Source: an uncultured Muribaculaceae bacterium (lineage in GTDB: Bacteria; Bacteroidota; Bacteroidia; Bacteroidales; Muribaculaceae). Taken from it: a DNA stretch of 64,000 bases. This document shows, piece by piece, positions 24,974 to 34,253 of this stretch. The stretch lies in the NCBI GenBank assembly GCA_910589425.1, contig CAJUSZ010000005.1:44056-108055 (forward strand), given 5' to 3'. The notes below the pieces were generated by a model. The model made no database searches, was not told where the DNA came from, and saw only the letters and a program-made list of their open reading frames with translations. Within the stretch, counting starts at the first letter, position 1. Each line of letters begins with the position of its first letter. The translations under genes were made by a program, and so were the position numbers.

Positions 24974-26183
24974 AATCACGTTCACGGAACTTGCGGCCCT
25001 TCTATCCCTACGCACATCGCTCGACAGCAAGCTTTGTGAAAAATTCCTCCGCCAGTATGCATCCACCGTCTCCGAGACTCTGATTTCAGGTGAATCCGTA
25101 AAAATCAAGGGATTCGGCACATTCAAGATCACCGAGGTAGAGGCAAGAAAAAGTGTCAACGTAGTCAGCGGTGAGAATTTCGAGATACCTCCTCACAAAA
25201 AAATCTCTTTCGTTCCGGCCAATGAACTCGCCCAGGCTGTCAACGCCCCTTTCGAGGCATTTGAAGCTATCGAACTTTCCGATCAGGAGAGCGACTCGAT
25301 CGCCGACGAATCCTTTCCTTCTATCCTCCCGGAGGAAGAGCCGGCAGCTGTTCAGGCTGAGTTTACAGAAAGTGAGCCAGAAATCGACGAGATTGACTCG
25401 CAGGATATTCCCGACCAGATCCAATCTCCAGGACAAAAGGAAATTGAAGATTCTTCCTATATATTCGTAAACGACACAGAAGAAAGTGAACCGGAAGAAG
25501 AAGTCGATAAAAATCGGGATATCCCCATTGTTGCGGCGGATACCGATGAAGTAAACTTCAATCCTGAAACTACTTCTGAAAAGATAAACAATGACACAGC
25601 ACAGGACTCCGCCGATCAAACCGCTACAATAATAGCACAGACAAACTCGTGCCTACGCCCGCACAGATTCCTGAAAGGATTTCTGCTCGGACTCCTGACC
25701 GGCATAATCGTATGTATTCTGGCTTTCACCGCCACCTACATGATCATTGAATATCAGCTCACAAAACCAGAACCCATCCATCATACAGATTCCGCTGAAA
25801 AAGGAAAAACCGCCCCCGTACAGCAAGCCGTCACCGAACCGGTCGATACCAAAGCGGTTGAATCGCGGCAATCCGAATCAATCAGCGTTCCGACCGAGCC
25901 ATCGGATGAGCCCGCAGCCCTGAACAATGATCCGGTCTACGACACAATCACAAAGACCCGATATCTGACCACAATGGCAAAAGAACATTATGGGAACTAC
26001 CATCTGTGGCCTTACATATATGAAGAGAACAAAAGCATCCTCGGACACCCGGACCGCATACGACCCGGCACAAGAGTCAGAATCCCATCTCTTGAAAAAT
26101 ACGGGATTGACCCGAAGAATCCGGATGATATAGCAAAGGCTAAAAAGAAAGGGGTGCAGATTTATGCCAAATGGAGCAAATAA
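24963..26183 (+). CDS. HU domain-transmembrane-LysM protein
   Basis: A 406-residue protein of three parts. Residues 1-95 form an HU-like DNA-binding domain with KGFGTFKITEVEARKS and an arm with EIPPHKKISF. Residues 100-230 are a Glu/Asp/Ser-rich, probably disordered spacer. A single membrane helix lies at about 239-263, preceded by basic residues (RPHRFLK), predicting the N terminus in the cytoplasm. After a Pro/Thr/Ser spacer, residues ~332-376 form a LysM-like domain (YLTTMAKEHYGNYHLWPYIYEEN then RIRPGTRVRIPS), which in known families binds peptidoglycan. The architecture suggests a link between nucleoid and wall. It overlaps the upstream HU gene by 11 bp. Confidence 0.85.
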   Translation: MNNKITFTELAALLSLRTSLDSKLCEKFLRQYASTVSETLISGESVKIKGFGTFKITEVEARKSVNVVSGENFEIPPHKKISFVPANELAQAVNAPFEAFEAIELSDQESDSIADESFPSILPEEEPAAVQAEFTESEPEIDEIDSQDIPDQIQSPGQKEIEDSSYIFVNDTEESEPEEEVDKNRDIPIVAADTDEVNFNPETTSEKINNDTAQDSADQTATIIAQTNSCLRPHRFLKGFLLGLLTGIIVCILAFTATYMIIEYQLTKPEPIHHTDSAEKGKTAPVQQAVTEPVDTKAVESRQSESISVPTEPSDEPAALNNDPVYDTITKTRYLTTMAKEHYGNYHLWPYIYEENKSILGHPDRIRPGTRVRIPSLEKYGIDPKNPDDIAKAKKKGVQIYAKWSK

Positions 26184-26200
26184 CGGCATCCCGCCGTTAT
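26180..26200. terminator. Shared hairpin between the HU-LysM gene and hemW
   Basis: An 8-bp stem (26180-26187 with 26193-26200) overlaps the plus-strand stop codon and the end of hemW, at a convergent junction. Confidence 0.5.
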
Positions 26201-27324
26201 CACAACAGCGACACAATCACACTGTCTGAGACAAGAAACCCTGCCTCCGTAAGACGGATCTTTCCGTCGCCAACAACAATATTTCCGGAAGACACGAGTT
26301 TTAGGGCCTCAAAAGCGAGACGCGAAGCCGCTTCCGCCCCGAACGCAGACGAAAATTCATCAATCGATATTCCCTTTGCCGTCCGTAGCCGGGTGAGTAT
26401 ATATTCCTCCTGCAATTCATCGATACCGAGCGTCTCTTCCGTATAAAACGGTGTGCCTGATCCTGCTTTGAAGTGGCCTACATATTTTTTCAGATCACCG
26501 GGATTGCTGCGCCTTGTGAACCGGCCGTCATAACTCGACGCTCCTGGCCCAAGCCCGAGATATGGTATTCCTTTCCAATAAGATGAATTGTGGACTGAAT
26601 GGAAACCCGGAAGAGCAAAATTTGAGATCTCATAATGTAGATAGCCTTCATCCGCAAGCCGGTTGTTCAGATAACTGAACATATTTTCAGAAAGATCCTC
26701 GTCAGCTTCCGCAATCTCGCCCGCCCGCAGCAAATGGCTGAACCGCGTCCGCTCCTCGAATGTAAGGCTGTATGCCGAAATGTGCTGCGGCTTGAATCCC
26801 AACGCTGAATCAACAGAATATTTCCAGCTTTCATACGACTGGGAGGGAAGTCCGAAAATCAGATCCAGCGAGACATTACTGAAATTTTCGGTAAGCTTTT
26901 CTACGGCGCGTCGTGCCTGGGATGAGTCATGTCTTCTGCCGATAATAGAAAGCTCCCTGTCAACAAACGACTGCACACCCATACTTACACGATTCACCCC
27001 GATCGATTTCCAAAGCCCGATCTTTTGATCCGACACGTCATCAGGATTCACCTCAATTGTAAATTCCTTCAGGTCTTCCGAGAAAAATGGCTCCAGCATC
27101 GCAGCAATCCGCATAATAGCTTCTGCCGGGAGAAGCGACGGGGTTCCTCCCCCTATATATATGGTATTGACAGGAGAGATCAGCTCATGTTGCCGCGAAG
27201 AGAATTCTTTCTCCAATGCAACCAGAAAATCCTTTAATGACGATTCGGCGCCGACCCTGCTGTAGAAAGCGCAATATCCACACTTGCTTCTGCAAAATGG
27301 AATATGAATATAGATTCCGCTCAT
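26200..27324 (-). CDS. hemW: Radical SAM heme chaperone HemW
   Basis: A HemN-like radical SAM protein thought to insert heme into respiratory proteins rather than oxidise coproporphyrinogen. The 4Fe-4S motif is CRSKCGYC near residues 10-17, within IYIHIPFC; YIGGGTPSLL and VSMGVQSF follow. At about 374 residues it is HemW-sized, shorter than HemN. The start MSGIYIHIPF at 27324 is preferred over the Met three codons upstream because a TATCTTTG promoter box (27331-27338) covers that codon. It is divergent from the EF-G2 gene. Confidence 0.9.
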   Translation of the reverse strand: MSGIYIHIPFCRSKCGYCAFYSRVGAESSLKDFLVALEKEFSSRQHELISPVNTIYIGGGTPSLLPAEAIMRIAAMLEPFFSEDLKEFTIEVNPDDVSDQKIGLWKSIGVNRVSMGVQSFVDRELSIIGRRHDSSQARRAVEKLTENFSNVSLDLIFGLPSQSYESWKYSVDSALGFKPQHISAYSLTFEERTRFSHLLRAGEIAEADEDLSENMFSYLNNRLADEGYLHYEISNFALPGFHSVHNSSYWKGIPYLGLGPGASSYDGRFTRRSNPGDLKKYVGHFKAGSGTPFYTEETLGIDELQEEYILTRLRTAKGISIDEFSSAFGAEAASRLAFEALKLVSSGNIVVGDGKIRLTEAGFLVSDSVIVSLL

Positions 27325-27330
27325 AACATG

Positions 27331-27338
27331 CAAAGATA
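27331..27338 (-). promoter_or_regulatory. -7 promoter box of hemW that decides its start
   Basis: TATCTTTG on the minus strand ends seven bases before the chosen ATG. A transcript from it would have almost no leader and would exclude the upstream Met. No strong -33 element is seen. Confidence 0.45.
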
Positions 27339-27429
27339 GTCATTTCATCCCAAAATAACCGCAATCAGCAGCAGCAAAGAGACATGGCCCTCCAGCGTAT
27401 GATAAATTATTATAAAAAATCGCCATATA

Positions 27430-27460
27430 TTTGGAAGTATCATTTATTTTTAGTAAATTG
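27430..27460 (+). promoter_or_regulatory. Probable promoter of the EF-G2 gene
   Basis: TTTG (27430-27433), a 20-base spacer and TAAATTG (27454-27460), one base short of the consensus -7 box. The leader would be about 80 nt. Confidence 0.5.
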
Positions 27461-27547
27461 CAGCCGATTTCAGAAAGGTATTCTCTTAAGTACCCGTACG
27501 AAAAACTCAACAAACCTGATTAACACAATCACTAAAAAGTTTGCGTA

Positions 27548-29704
27548 ATGAAGATTTACGATACAAAAGAAATCAAAAACATCGCTCTTCTCGGATCAAA
27601 GGGCGCAGGGAAAACCACACTCGCCGAGTCAATGCTCTTCGAGTGTGGAGTTATAAAACGTCGCGGAACCATCGATGCAGGCAACACAGTGTCTGACTAT
27701 TTCCCTGTGGAGAAAGAATATGGCTACTCAGTATTCTCTACTGTATTCAATGCAGAATTCAACGGGAAGAAACTTAATGTGATCGACTGTCCCGGCGCGG
27801 ACGACTTTGTAGGCAACGCCTACACAGCGCTCGGAGTGTGCGACACCGGCGTAATCGTAATTGACGCCGAAAACGGAGTGGAAGTCGGCACACAGAACAT
27901 TTTCCGTGTTACCGAAACCCTGAAGAAGCCCGTCATGTTCGCCCTCAACCAGATCGATGGAGAGAAAGCTGATTTTGAAAATGTGATCGAGCAGATGCGC
28001 GACACATTCGGACCCAAGCTCACCATCATCCAGTATCCGCTCCAGACAGGGCCGGGATTCAACGCCATGATCGACGTGCTTCTCATGAAGAAATATGAAT
28101 GGGGACCTGAAGGCGGCACTCCGGTCATTTCAGAAATACCCGAGGATCAGATGGAACGCGCCAAAGAGCTTCACAATGCATTGGTCGAAGCAGCTGCGGA
28201 AAACGACGAGACCCTGATGGACAAATACTTTGAACAAGGTCATCTCACAGAGGACGAAATGCGTGAAGGCATACGCAAAGGTCTGATCGACCGTTCAATC
28301 CTGCCTGTGTTTGTGGTCAGTGCCCTTAAAGACATGGGCGTGCGCCGCATGATGGAATTCCTCGGCAATGTATGTCCGTTCGTAGACGACATGCCTGCTC
28401 CGCACACCATTTCCGGCGAGGAGATCAAACCCGACAGCAACGGTCCGCTCTCCATTTTCTTCTTCAAGACATCAGTGGAGCCACATATCGGTGAGGTCAG
28501 CTATTTCAAGGTGATGAGCGGCACTCTTAAATCCGGAGATGACCTCGACAACGCCACACGCGGAGGAAAAGAACGCATAGCCCAGATGTTTACCGTATGT
28601 GGCCAGATCCGTAACCCAATCGAAGAACTGCGTGCGGGCGACATCGGCGCTGCTGTCAAGCTCAAAGACGTACGCACCGGCAACACACTGAATCAGAAAG
28701 GGATTGAATGGCAATTCGATTTTATCAAATATCCGGATCCCAAATACACCCGCGCAATACGTCCGGTAACAGAAAGCGATGCCGAAAAGCTCGCAGGCAT
28801 ACTGACCCGTATGCACGAGGAAGATCCCACATGGATTGTAGAGCAGAGCAAGGAGCTGAAACAGACTCTCGTGAAAGGACAGGGAGAATTCCATCTGCGC
28901 ACCCTGAAATGGAGAATAGAAAACAATGAGAAGCTCCCGGTGGAGTTCATCGAACAGAAAATTCCTTATCGTGAGACCATCACAAAAGCTGCCCGCGCCG
29001 ACTATCGCCACAAAAAGCAATCCGGCGGATCAGGTCAGTTCGGCGAGGTGCATCTAATAATAGAACCCTATACAGAGGGAATGCCTGAACCCGACACCTA
29101 CAAATTCGGCAATCAGGAGTTTAAGCTCAATGTACGCGACAAACAGGAGATCCCGCTCGAATGGGGAGGCAAACTCATCGTATATAACTGCATCGTAGGC
29201 GGAGCTATCGACGCACGGTTTATCCCTGCGATCGTCAAAGGACTGATGGACAGAATGGAACAAGGCCCACTCACCGGGTCATACGCACGCGATGTCCGGG
29301 TGATGATCTACGACGGAAAGATGCACCCTGTTGATTCCAACGAAATATCCTTCCGTCTTGCCGGACGCAATGCGTTCTCAGAGGCTTTCCGCAATGCCAA
29401 TCCGAAAATCCTTGAGCCGGTCTATGATGTAGATGTTCTGACACCAGGCGACGTGATGGGCGACGTAATGAGCGACCTTCAGGGACGCAGAGCCATAATC
29501 ATGGGCATGAATTCCGAAAACGGACTTGAGAAACTCAGTGCCAAGGTTCCTCTGAAAGAGATGGCCTCATACTCCACATCCCTTTCGTCAATCACCGGTG
29601 GCCGCAGTTCCTTCACTATGAAATTCGCCAACTATGAACTCGTTCCAGGCGATGTGCAGGAGAAACTGCTGAAAGAATACGAGGCCACACAGCAGGAAGA
29701 ATGA
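27548..29704 (+). CDS. Elongation factor G paralogue EF-G2, with GTPase motifs altered
   Basis: A 718-residue protein with all EF-G domains I-V. The nucleotide site is divergent: P-loop GSKGAGKT (16-23), switch I EYGYS with Ser61 where canonical EF-G has the GIT Thr, switch II DCPGADDF with Ala84 in place of the catalytic His, and NQID (134-137) instead of NKxD. Loss of the His predicts little or no GTP hydrolysis. A Bacteroides EF-G2 paralogue without GTPase activity that supports translation during carbon starvation and gut colonisation is known; this gene is probably its equivalent. It is monocistronic with a strong hairpin downstream. Confidence 0.9.
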   Translation: MKIYDTKEIKNIALLGSKGAGKTTLAESMLFECGVIKRRGTIDAGNTVSDYFPVEKEYGYSVFSTVFNAEFNGKKLNVIDCPGADDFVGNAYTALGVCDTGVIVIDAENGVEVGTQNIFRVTETLKKPVMFALNQIDGEKADFENVIEQMRDTFGPKLTIIQYPLQTGPGFNAMIDVLLMKKYEWGPEGGTPVISEIPEDQMERAKELHNALVEAAAENDETLMDKYFEQGHLTEDEMREGIRKGLIDRSILPVFVVSALKDMGVRRMMEFLGNVCPFVDDMPAPHTISGEEIKPDSNGPLSIFFFKTSVEPHIGEVSYFKVMSGTLKSGDDLDNATRGGKERIAQMFTVCGQIRNPIEELRAGDIGAAVKLKDVRTGNTLNQKGIEWQFDFIKYPDPKYTRAIRPVTESDAEKLAGILTRMHEEDPTWIVEQSKELKQTLVKGQGEFHLRTLKWRIENNEKLPVEFIEQKIPYRETITKAARADYRHKKQSGGSGQFGEVHLIIEPYTEGMPEPDTYKFGNQEFKLNVRDKQEIPLEWGGKLIVYNCIVGGAIDARFIPAIVKGLMDRMEQGPLTGSYARDVRVMIYDGKMHPVDSNEISFRLAGRNAFSEAFRNANPKILEPVYDVDVLTPGDVMGDVMSDLQGRRAIIMGMNSENGLEKLSAKVPLKEMASYSTSLSSITGGRSSFTMKFANYELVPGDVQEKLLKEYEATQQEE

Positions 29705-29763
29705 TTTTGCATCCAATGGATGAAGACTGATCCAGTCCCTATTCCATCTGAATAAAGTTTTAT

Positions 29764-29802
29764 GAAAGATGCGCTTTCCTTTTCACGGGAAGCGCATCTT
29801 TC
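29764..29802 (+). terminator. Terminator-like hairpin after the EF-G2 gene
   Basis: A 16-bp stem (29764-29779 with 29787-29802, one G-U pair) with a 7-base loop lies 59 bp after the stop. No T run follows. Confidence 0.7.
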
Positions 29803-29854
29803 CTCATAGAAATCACCGCCACAATAATAGCAATACACGGACGTTTAGTAATTG

Positions 29855-32266
29855 ATGAACTTCAAGCGCAACATCATACTTCTGACCATGGCCCTGGCCA
29901 CGGTTCTCTCCGCATTTGCCGACAACGTAAGAATCTCCGGCAAAGTGATCGACAACGAGGATAAGCCTGTGGAATTCGCCACCGTTAAAATTGCAGGAAC
30001 CGCTATCGGGACAAACACCGATCTCAAAGGCATCTACAATCTCACCGTTGCCGAATCCGACACCCTGAAGGTTGTATTCTCATGCATCGGATTCAAAACA
30101 GTTACCCATCAGCTTGTAAAGCCAAAGGGAGAGCTGACACTGAACGTGAGACTGTATCCCGACGATGTGGAATTGCAGAATGTAGAAGTGATAGGATTCC
30201 GCAAGAATATCAACGGAATGCAGAGCATGGACACCGAATCGTTCAAACTCTCCCCTGACATTTCCGGAGGATCCGTGGAAGCCATGATCTCAACAATGGC
30301 CGGAGTGAATTCATCTAACGAGATGAGTTCGCAATACAGCGTGCGCGGTGGATCTTTCGACGAAAACTCCGTCTATATCAACGGCACAGAAATATATCGT
30401 CCGCAGCTTGTCCGCAGCGGACAGCAGGAAGGCCTTTCAATCATAAACCCCGACATGGTGGGCAGCCTTAACTTTTCCACCGGTGGGTTCCCGGCAAGAT
30501 ACGCAGACAAGATGTCTTCAGTTCTCGACATAACATATCGCGAGCCTGAAGCCCTCGAAGTGGCGGTCTCCGGATCTCTAATGGGAGGTTCGCTGACGTT
30601 CGGACAGAACTGCAATAAATTCAACCAACTGCACGGAGTCCGTCTCAAAAAAAATAACTCCATCCTCTCGTCGCTTGAGACAAGAGGGGAATACGATCCT
30701 CTCTACTTTGATTATCAGACAAACATGACATTCAAGCCCTCCGACAGGTTTGAAATAAATTTTCTTGGGAATATATCCCTGAATCACTACAATTTCAAAC
30801 CGGCCGACCGCACGACAAGTTTCGGGACGACCTCCGATGTCAAGCAATTCAAAGTATATTTCGACGGACAGGAGAAAGACAAATTCGAGACATATCTCGG
30901 AGCGTTGACAGCATCTTACAGACTTAACCGAGCCACTTCTTTTGCGCTGTCGCTGGCTGGATTCCTTACAAACGAGCTTGTGAGCTACGACATATCGGGC
31001 GAATACTGGCTCAACCAGGCCGGGACAGGCGGCGACGACGCCATCGGCGGAGAACTCGGAGTCGGGAAATATATGGAGCATTCGCGCAACCGGCTCAGAG
31101 CTTCAGTTATACAGCTCGCTCTCAAAGGAAGAACCGTGGTCCGCAACAACCATATTTCCTATGGCTTCACATTCCAGCATGAAAATTTCCGCGACCGCAC
31201 AAAGGAATGGGAGTGGAGAGATTCCGCCGGATACTCTCTTCCTACCACTCCTCCCGGAGTGCATCTGATATACAATCTTGCATCAAGACAAGACATTTCA
31301 AATTCCCGCATAGCTTTTTTTGCAGAAGACGCATTGTATCTGACAACAAAAGCTGCGTATCTTACTCTGAACGGAGGCATCAGGTTCTCTTATTGGTCCA
31401 TGAATAAGGAATTTCTCGTCTCTCCACGGGTAAACCTTTCGATATCCCCTCTGAATTTCAACCGATGGAACTACCGTGTGGCTGTCGGTCTGTATTATCA
31501 GAGTCCGTTCTACAAAGAATACCGCGAAGCTGTCACAGACGATTACGGCAACTCCGTGGTACAATTGAACCACAACATAAAATCGCCCCGAAGCATGCAG
31601 TTCATTTTCGGCGCCGACTATGAATTCCGGATGTTCAACCGTCCGTTCAAGCTCACAGGCGAGGCTTACTTCAAGGCACTCAGCAATCTGATCTCATACG
31701 AATACGACAATCTGAAAGTAACGTATTCCGGTAAAAATGATTCCAAAGGCCACATCATGGGACTCGACTTCAAGCTCTTCGGACAGTTTGTGCCAGGTTC
31801 CGATTCATGGCTGACTTTCTCTCTGATGAACACAAGCCAGACGCTCAATGGCAAGAAAGTGCCCCTTCCCTCCGACCAACGATATTCAGTGGCCCTCTAC
31901 TTCACAGACTATTTCCCTAAATTCCCTAAACTTAAGTTCTCACTACGCGGAGTCTTTTCCGACGGTTTGACTATGACAGCCCCGCGCATCAGCCGGGATC
32001 AGTCGTGGTTCAGGGCTCCGGCATACAAGCGTGTGGACATAGGACTGAGCTACCAGTTCGTCGGTGCCCCCACCGACGGAGTCCGTCCCTACAACTTCTG
32101 GAGGCATTTCAAAAGCATTGTACTCGGGTTCGATGTGTTCAACCTGTTTGACATAGCCAACGTAAGTTCATATTATTGGGTAACAGATGTCAACAACATC
32201 CAATATGCAGTACCCAATTATCTCACCCGAAGACAATTCAATGTCCGACTCGCTCTTGAATTCTGA
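29855..32266 (+). CDS. TonB-dependent outer-membrane receptor
   Basis: An 803-residue outer-membrane protein. A signal peptide (about 1-21, ending SAFA) is followed by a carboxypeptidase-regulatory-like beta domain (about 25-105, with GKVIDNEDKPVEFATVKI), a plug domain (about 110-220, with YSVRGGSFDENSVYING) and a beta barrel ending in an aromatic residue (ALEF). No SusD-like partner is adjacent, so it is not a classical polysaccharide-utilisation pair; the substrate is unknown. ATG at 29855 is preferred to the TTG just before it. The U32 gene starts 4 bp after the stop. Confidence 0.9.
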   Translation: MNFKRNIILLTMALATVLSAFADNVRISGKVIDNEDKPVEFATVKIAGTAIGTNTDLKGIYNLTVAESDTLKVVFSCIGFKTVTHQLVKPKGELTLNVRLYPDDVELQNVEVIGFRKNINGMQSMDTESFKLSPDISGGSVEAMISTMAGVNSSNEMSSQYSVRGGSFDENSVYINGTEIYRPQLVRSGQQEGLSIINPDMVGSLNFSTGGFPARYADKMSSVLDITYREPEALEVAVSGSLMGGSLTFGQNCNKFNQLHGVRLKKNNSILSSLETRGEYDPLYFDYQTNMTFKPSDRFEINFLGNISLNHYNFKPADRTTSFGTTSDVKQFKVYFDGQEKDKFETYLGALTASYRLNRATSFALSLAGFLTNELVSYDISGEYWLNQAGTGGDDAIGGELGVGKYMEHSRNRLRASVIQLALKGRTVVRNNHISYGFTFQHENFRDRTKEWEWRDSAGYSLPTTPPGVHLIYNLASRQDISNSRIAFFAEDALYLTTKAAYLTLNGGIRFSYWSMNKEFLVSPRVNLSISPLNFNRWNYRVAVGLYYQSPFYKEYREAVTDDYGNSVVQLNHNIKSPRSMQFIFGADYEFRMFNRPFKLTGEAYFKALSNLISYEYDNLKVTYSGKNDSKGHIMGLDFKLFGQFVPGSDSWLTFSLMNTSQTLNGKKVPLPSDQRYSVALYFTDYFPKFPKLKFSLRGVFSDGLTMTAPRISRDQSWFRAPAYKRVDIGLSYQFVGAPTDGVRPYNFWRHFKSIVLGFDVFNLFDIANVSSYYWVTDVNNIQYAVPNYLTRRQFNVRLALEF

Positions 32267-32270
32267 AAAG

Positions 32271-34070
32271 ATGAGGAATCTTGAACTTTTAGCCCCGGCA
32301 AAAGACGCGCTCATAGCCAGAGAGGCTATTCTTCATGGCGCAGATGCCGTATACATGGGAGCGGCCTCACATGGGGCACGGAAATCGGCGGGTAACTCAC
32401 TCGATGACATTCGCCGCACAATTGACTTTGCACACCAATTCAGGGCAAAAGTCTACGTTACGGTAAATACCATTGTCTATGAGAATGAACTACGCTCGGT
32501 GGAACGCCTTATCACAGACCTTTACCGGTGCGGCACCGACGCGATCATTGTGCAGGACATGGGCATTCTCAGGCTCGACATCCCGCCTATAGCACTCCAC
32601 GCAAGCACCCAATGCGACAACAGAACTCCTGAAAAAGTCCGTTTTTTGGAAAATGTCGGGTTTTCCCAGGCTGTGCTTGCCCGGGAACTCACACTTCGCG
32701 AGATACACAATATCGCCGATAAAGTAAGCATCCCTCTGGAAGTGTTTGTGCATGGAGCCTTATGCGTGAGCTACAGCGGCCGATGCCATGCGTCGCAGGC
32801 AGCATGCGGAAGAAGCGCAAACCGCGGAGAATGCGCACAGCTATGCCGTCTCCCCTACACACTCAGAGACGCCAACGGAAAAATCCTTGCCAAAGACAAG
32901 CATCTTCTTTCCTTAAAGGATTTCAATCTCTCAGACAGACTTGCCGAACTTGCCGAAGCAGGCGCGTCATCATTCAAAATTGAAGGCCGGCTGAAAGATG
33001 CAGCATACGTGAAAAACGTAACCGCCTTTTACAGAAACAGGCTCGACGCTCTCATTGCCAACCACCCGGAAAAATACAAACGGGCATCGTGCGGCAGATC
33101 CCAACTTTCATTCGAACCCGATCCTTTCAAAAGTTTCAACCGAGGCTTCACCCATTACTTCATTGACGGCAGAAAACCAGACAGCTCACTCTATAACCCT
33201 CTTTCACCCAAATCCATGGGTGAACCGATCCACGACTTGTCGAAACTCAACAATGGCGACGGCATAAGCTGGTTTGGAAAGAACGGTGAGTTCCGCGGCA
33301 CTCTTGTCAATGATGTGATCAACGGAACTGTAGTCGGCAGCAATGGCAAAAGGGTGCCTGCAGACGTTTTGCTACATCGCACTTCCGACCTCCGCTTCCA
33401 GCAGCAACTGTCCAAACCATCGGCTATAAGAAAAATCGGCGTGAATATCTCCATTGACAACAACGGGATTTCAGCCACCGACGAACGGGGAATGAGCGTC
33501 CGCATACCACTTGGATATTCCGTAGAGAAAGCACGCACTCCACAGGACCACAGACTTCTGCTCTCTAAACTTGGCGATACGATATACCGGTTGGATTCAT
33601 TCACTTCCAGTCTGACTGAAAACGATTTTATCCCCGCCTCACGGTTGTCGGGGCTAAAAAGAGAACTGACAGAAGCCCTCGACCGCGCCAACGAAGCCTG
33701 CTACGGTTTCGATTACCGGCATATAGAGAAGAAGGAATCCAGTTTTCCTGACAACCGGCTTGACTTCAGAGATAATATCGCAAATTCAAAAGCCCGGGAT
33801 TTTTATAAAACACACGGCGTCAAAACAATCGAGTCAGCCCTTGAATGCAGCAAAGACCGTAAGCATTACACCGGAAAGACTGTGATGACCACACGCCACT
33901 GCATATTGAGGGAACTCGGGAATTGCCTCACTGGAAAATGCAAAAACGCCTCTTCACCCCAGCATTCCCATACACCGGCGATGCCGCTTACACTCTCCGA
34001 TGGCACAAACAATTATATCCTGCGGTTCAACTGTGTGGAATGCGAGATGCAACTCATCACTAACGGATAA
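32271..34070 (+). CDS. U32 family protein (RlhA/TrhP-like)
   Basis: A 599-residue protein annotated in many genomes as a U32 collagenase-like peptidase. Known members TrhP and RlhA are instead needed for hydroxylation of tRNA or 23S rRNA. The core has LLAPAKDALIAREAI and the Cys-rich SGRCHASQAACGRSANRGEC. The C-terminal part has another Cys set (TRHCILRELGNC, GKC and FNCVECEMQ) fitting a metal or Fe-S site. The length is nearer the long RlhA form. The start MRNLELLAP at 32271 is chosen because the upstream extension overlaps the receptor gene and is not family-like. Confidence 0.82.
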   Translation: MRNLELLAPAKDALIAREAILHGADAVYMGAASHGARKSAGNSLDDIRRTIDFAHQFRAKVYVTVNTIVYENELRSVERLITDLYRCGTDAIIVQDMGILRLDIPPIALHASTQCDNRTPEKVRFLENVGFSQAVLARELTLREIHNIADKVSIPLEVFVHGALCVSYSGRCHASQAACGRSANRGECAQLCRLPYTLRDANGKILAKDKHLLSLKDFNLSDRLAELAEAGASSFKIEGRLKDAAYVKNVTAFYRNRLDALIANHPEKYKRASCGRSQLSFEPDPFKSFNRGFTHYFIDGRKPDSSLYNPLSPKSMGEPIHDLSKLNNGDGISWFGKNGEFRGTLVNDVINGTVVGSNGKRVPADVLLHRTSDLRFQQQLSKPSAIRKIGVNISIDNNGISATDERGMSVRIPLGYSVEKARTPQDHRLLLSKLGDTIYRLDSFTSSLTENDFIPASRLSGLKRELTEALDRANEACYGFDYRHIEKKESSFPDNRLDFRDNIANSKARDFYKTHGVKTIESALECSKDRKHYTGKTVMTTRHCILRELGNCLTGKCKNASSPQHSHTPAMPLTLSDGTNNYILRFNCVECEMQLITNG

Positions 34071-34077
34071 AATATTT

Positions 34078-34108
34078 TTTGCCGTGTCGCTGAATTTTAG
34101 TAATTTCG
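34078..34108 (+). promoter_or_regulatory. Probable promoter of rsfS-ftsH
   Basis: TTTG (34078-34081), a 19-base spacer and TAATTTCG (34101-34108), one base from consensus. It would give a leader of about 140 nt. Confidence 0.5.
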
Positions 34109-34253
34109 CGCTCCGGGCGGAAACCGGTATATAATTTTTACCTGTTTCCCGGGAAGATTTCCCGCCGCGATTGTTATACTTTAGGATTGTCAGATGATTC
34201 AGGTCTTGACCAAAATATCAACTCTGACAACGCACACTATATTTCTATAAAGA

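Noticed and set aside
26200..27324. Coproporphyrinogen III dehydrogenase HemN
   Set aside because: The protein is about 374 residues and lacks the extended N-terminal region of HemN; HemW fits better.
29855..32266. SusC of a polysaccharide-utilisation locus
   Set aside because: No SusD-like gene or glycan-degrading enzyme is adjacent, and the barrel is shorter than typical SusC.
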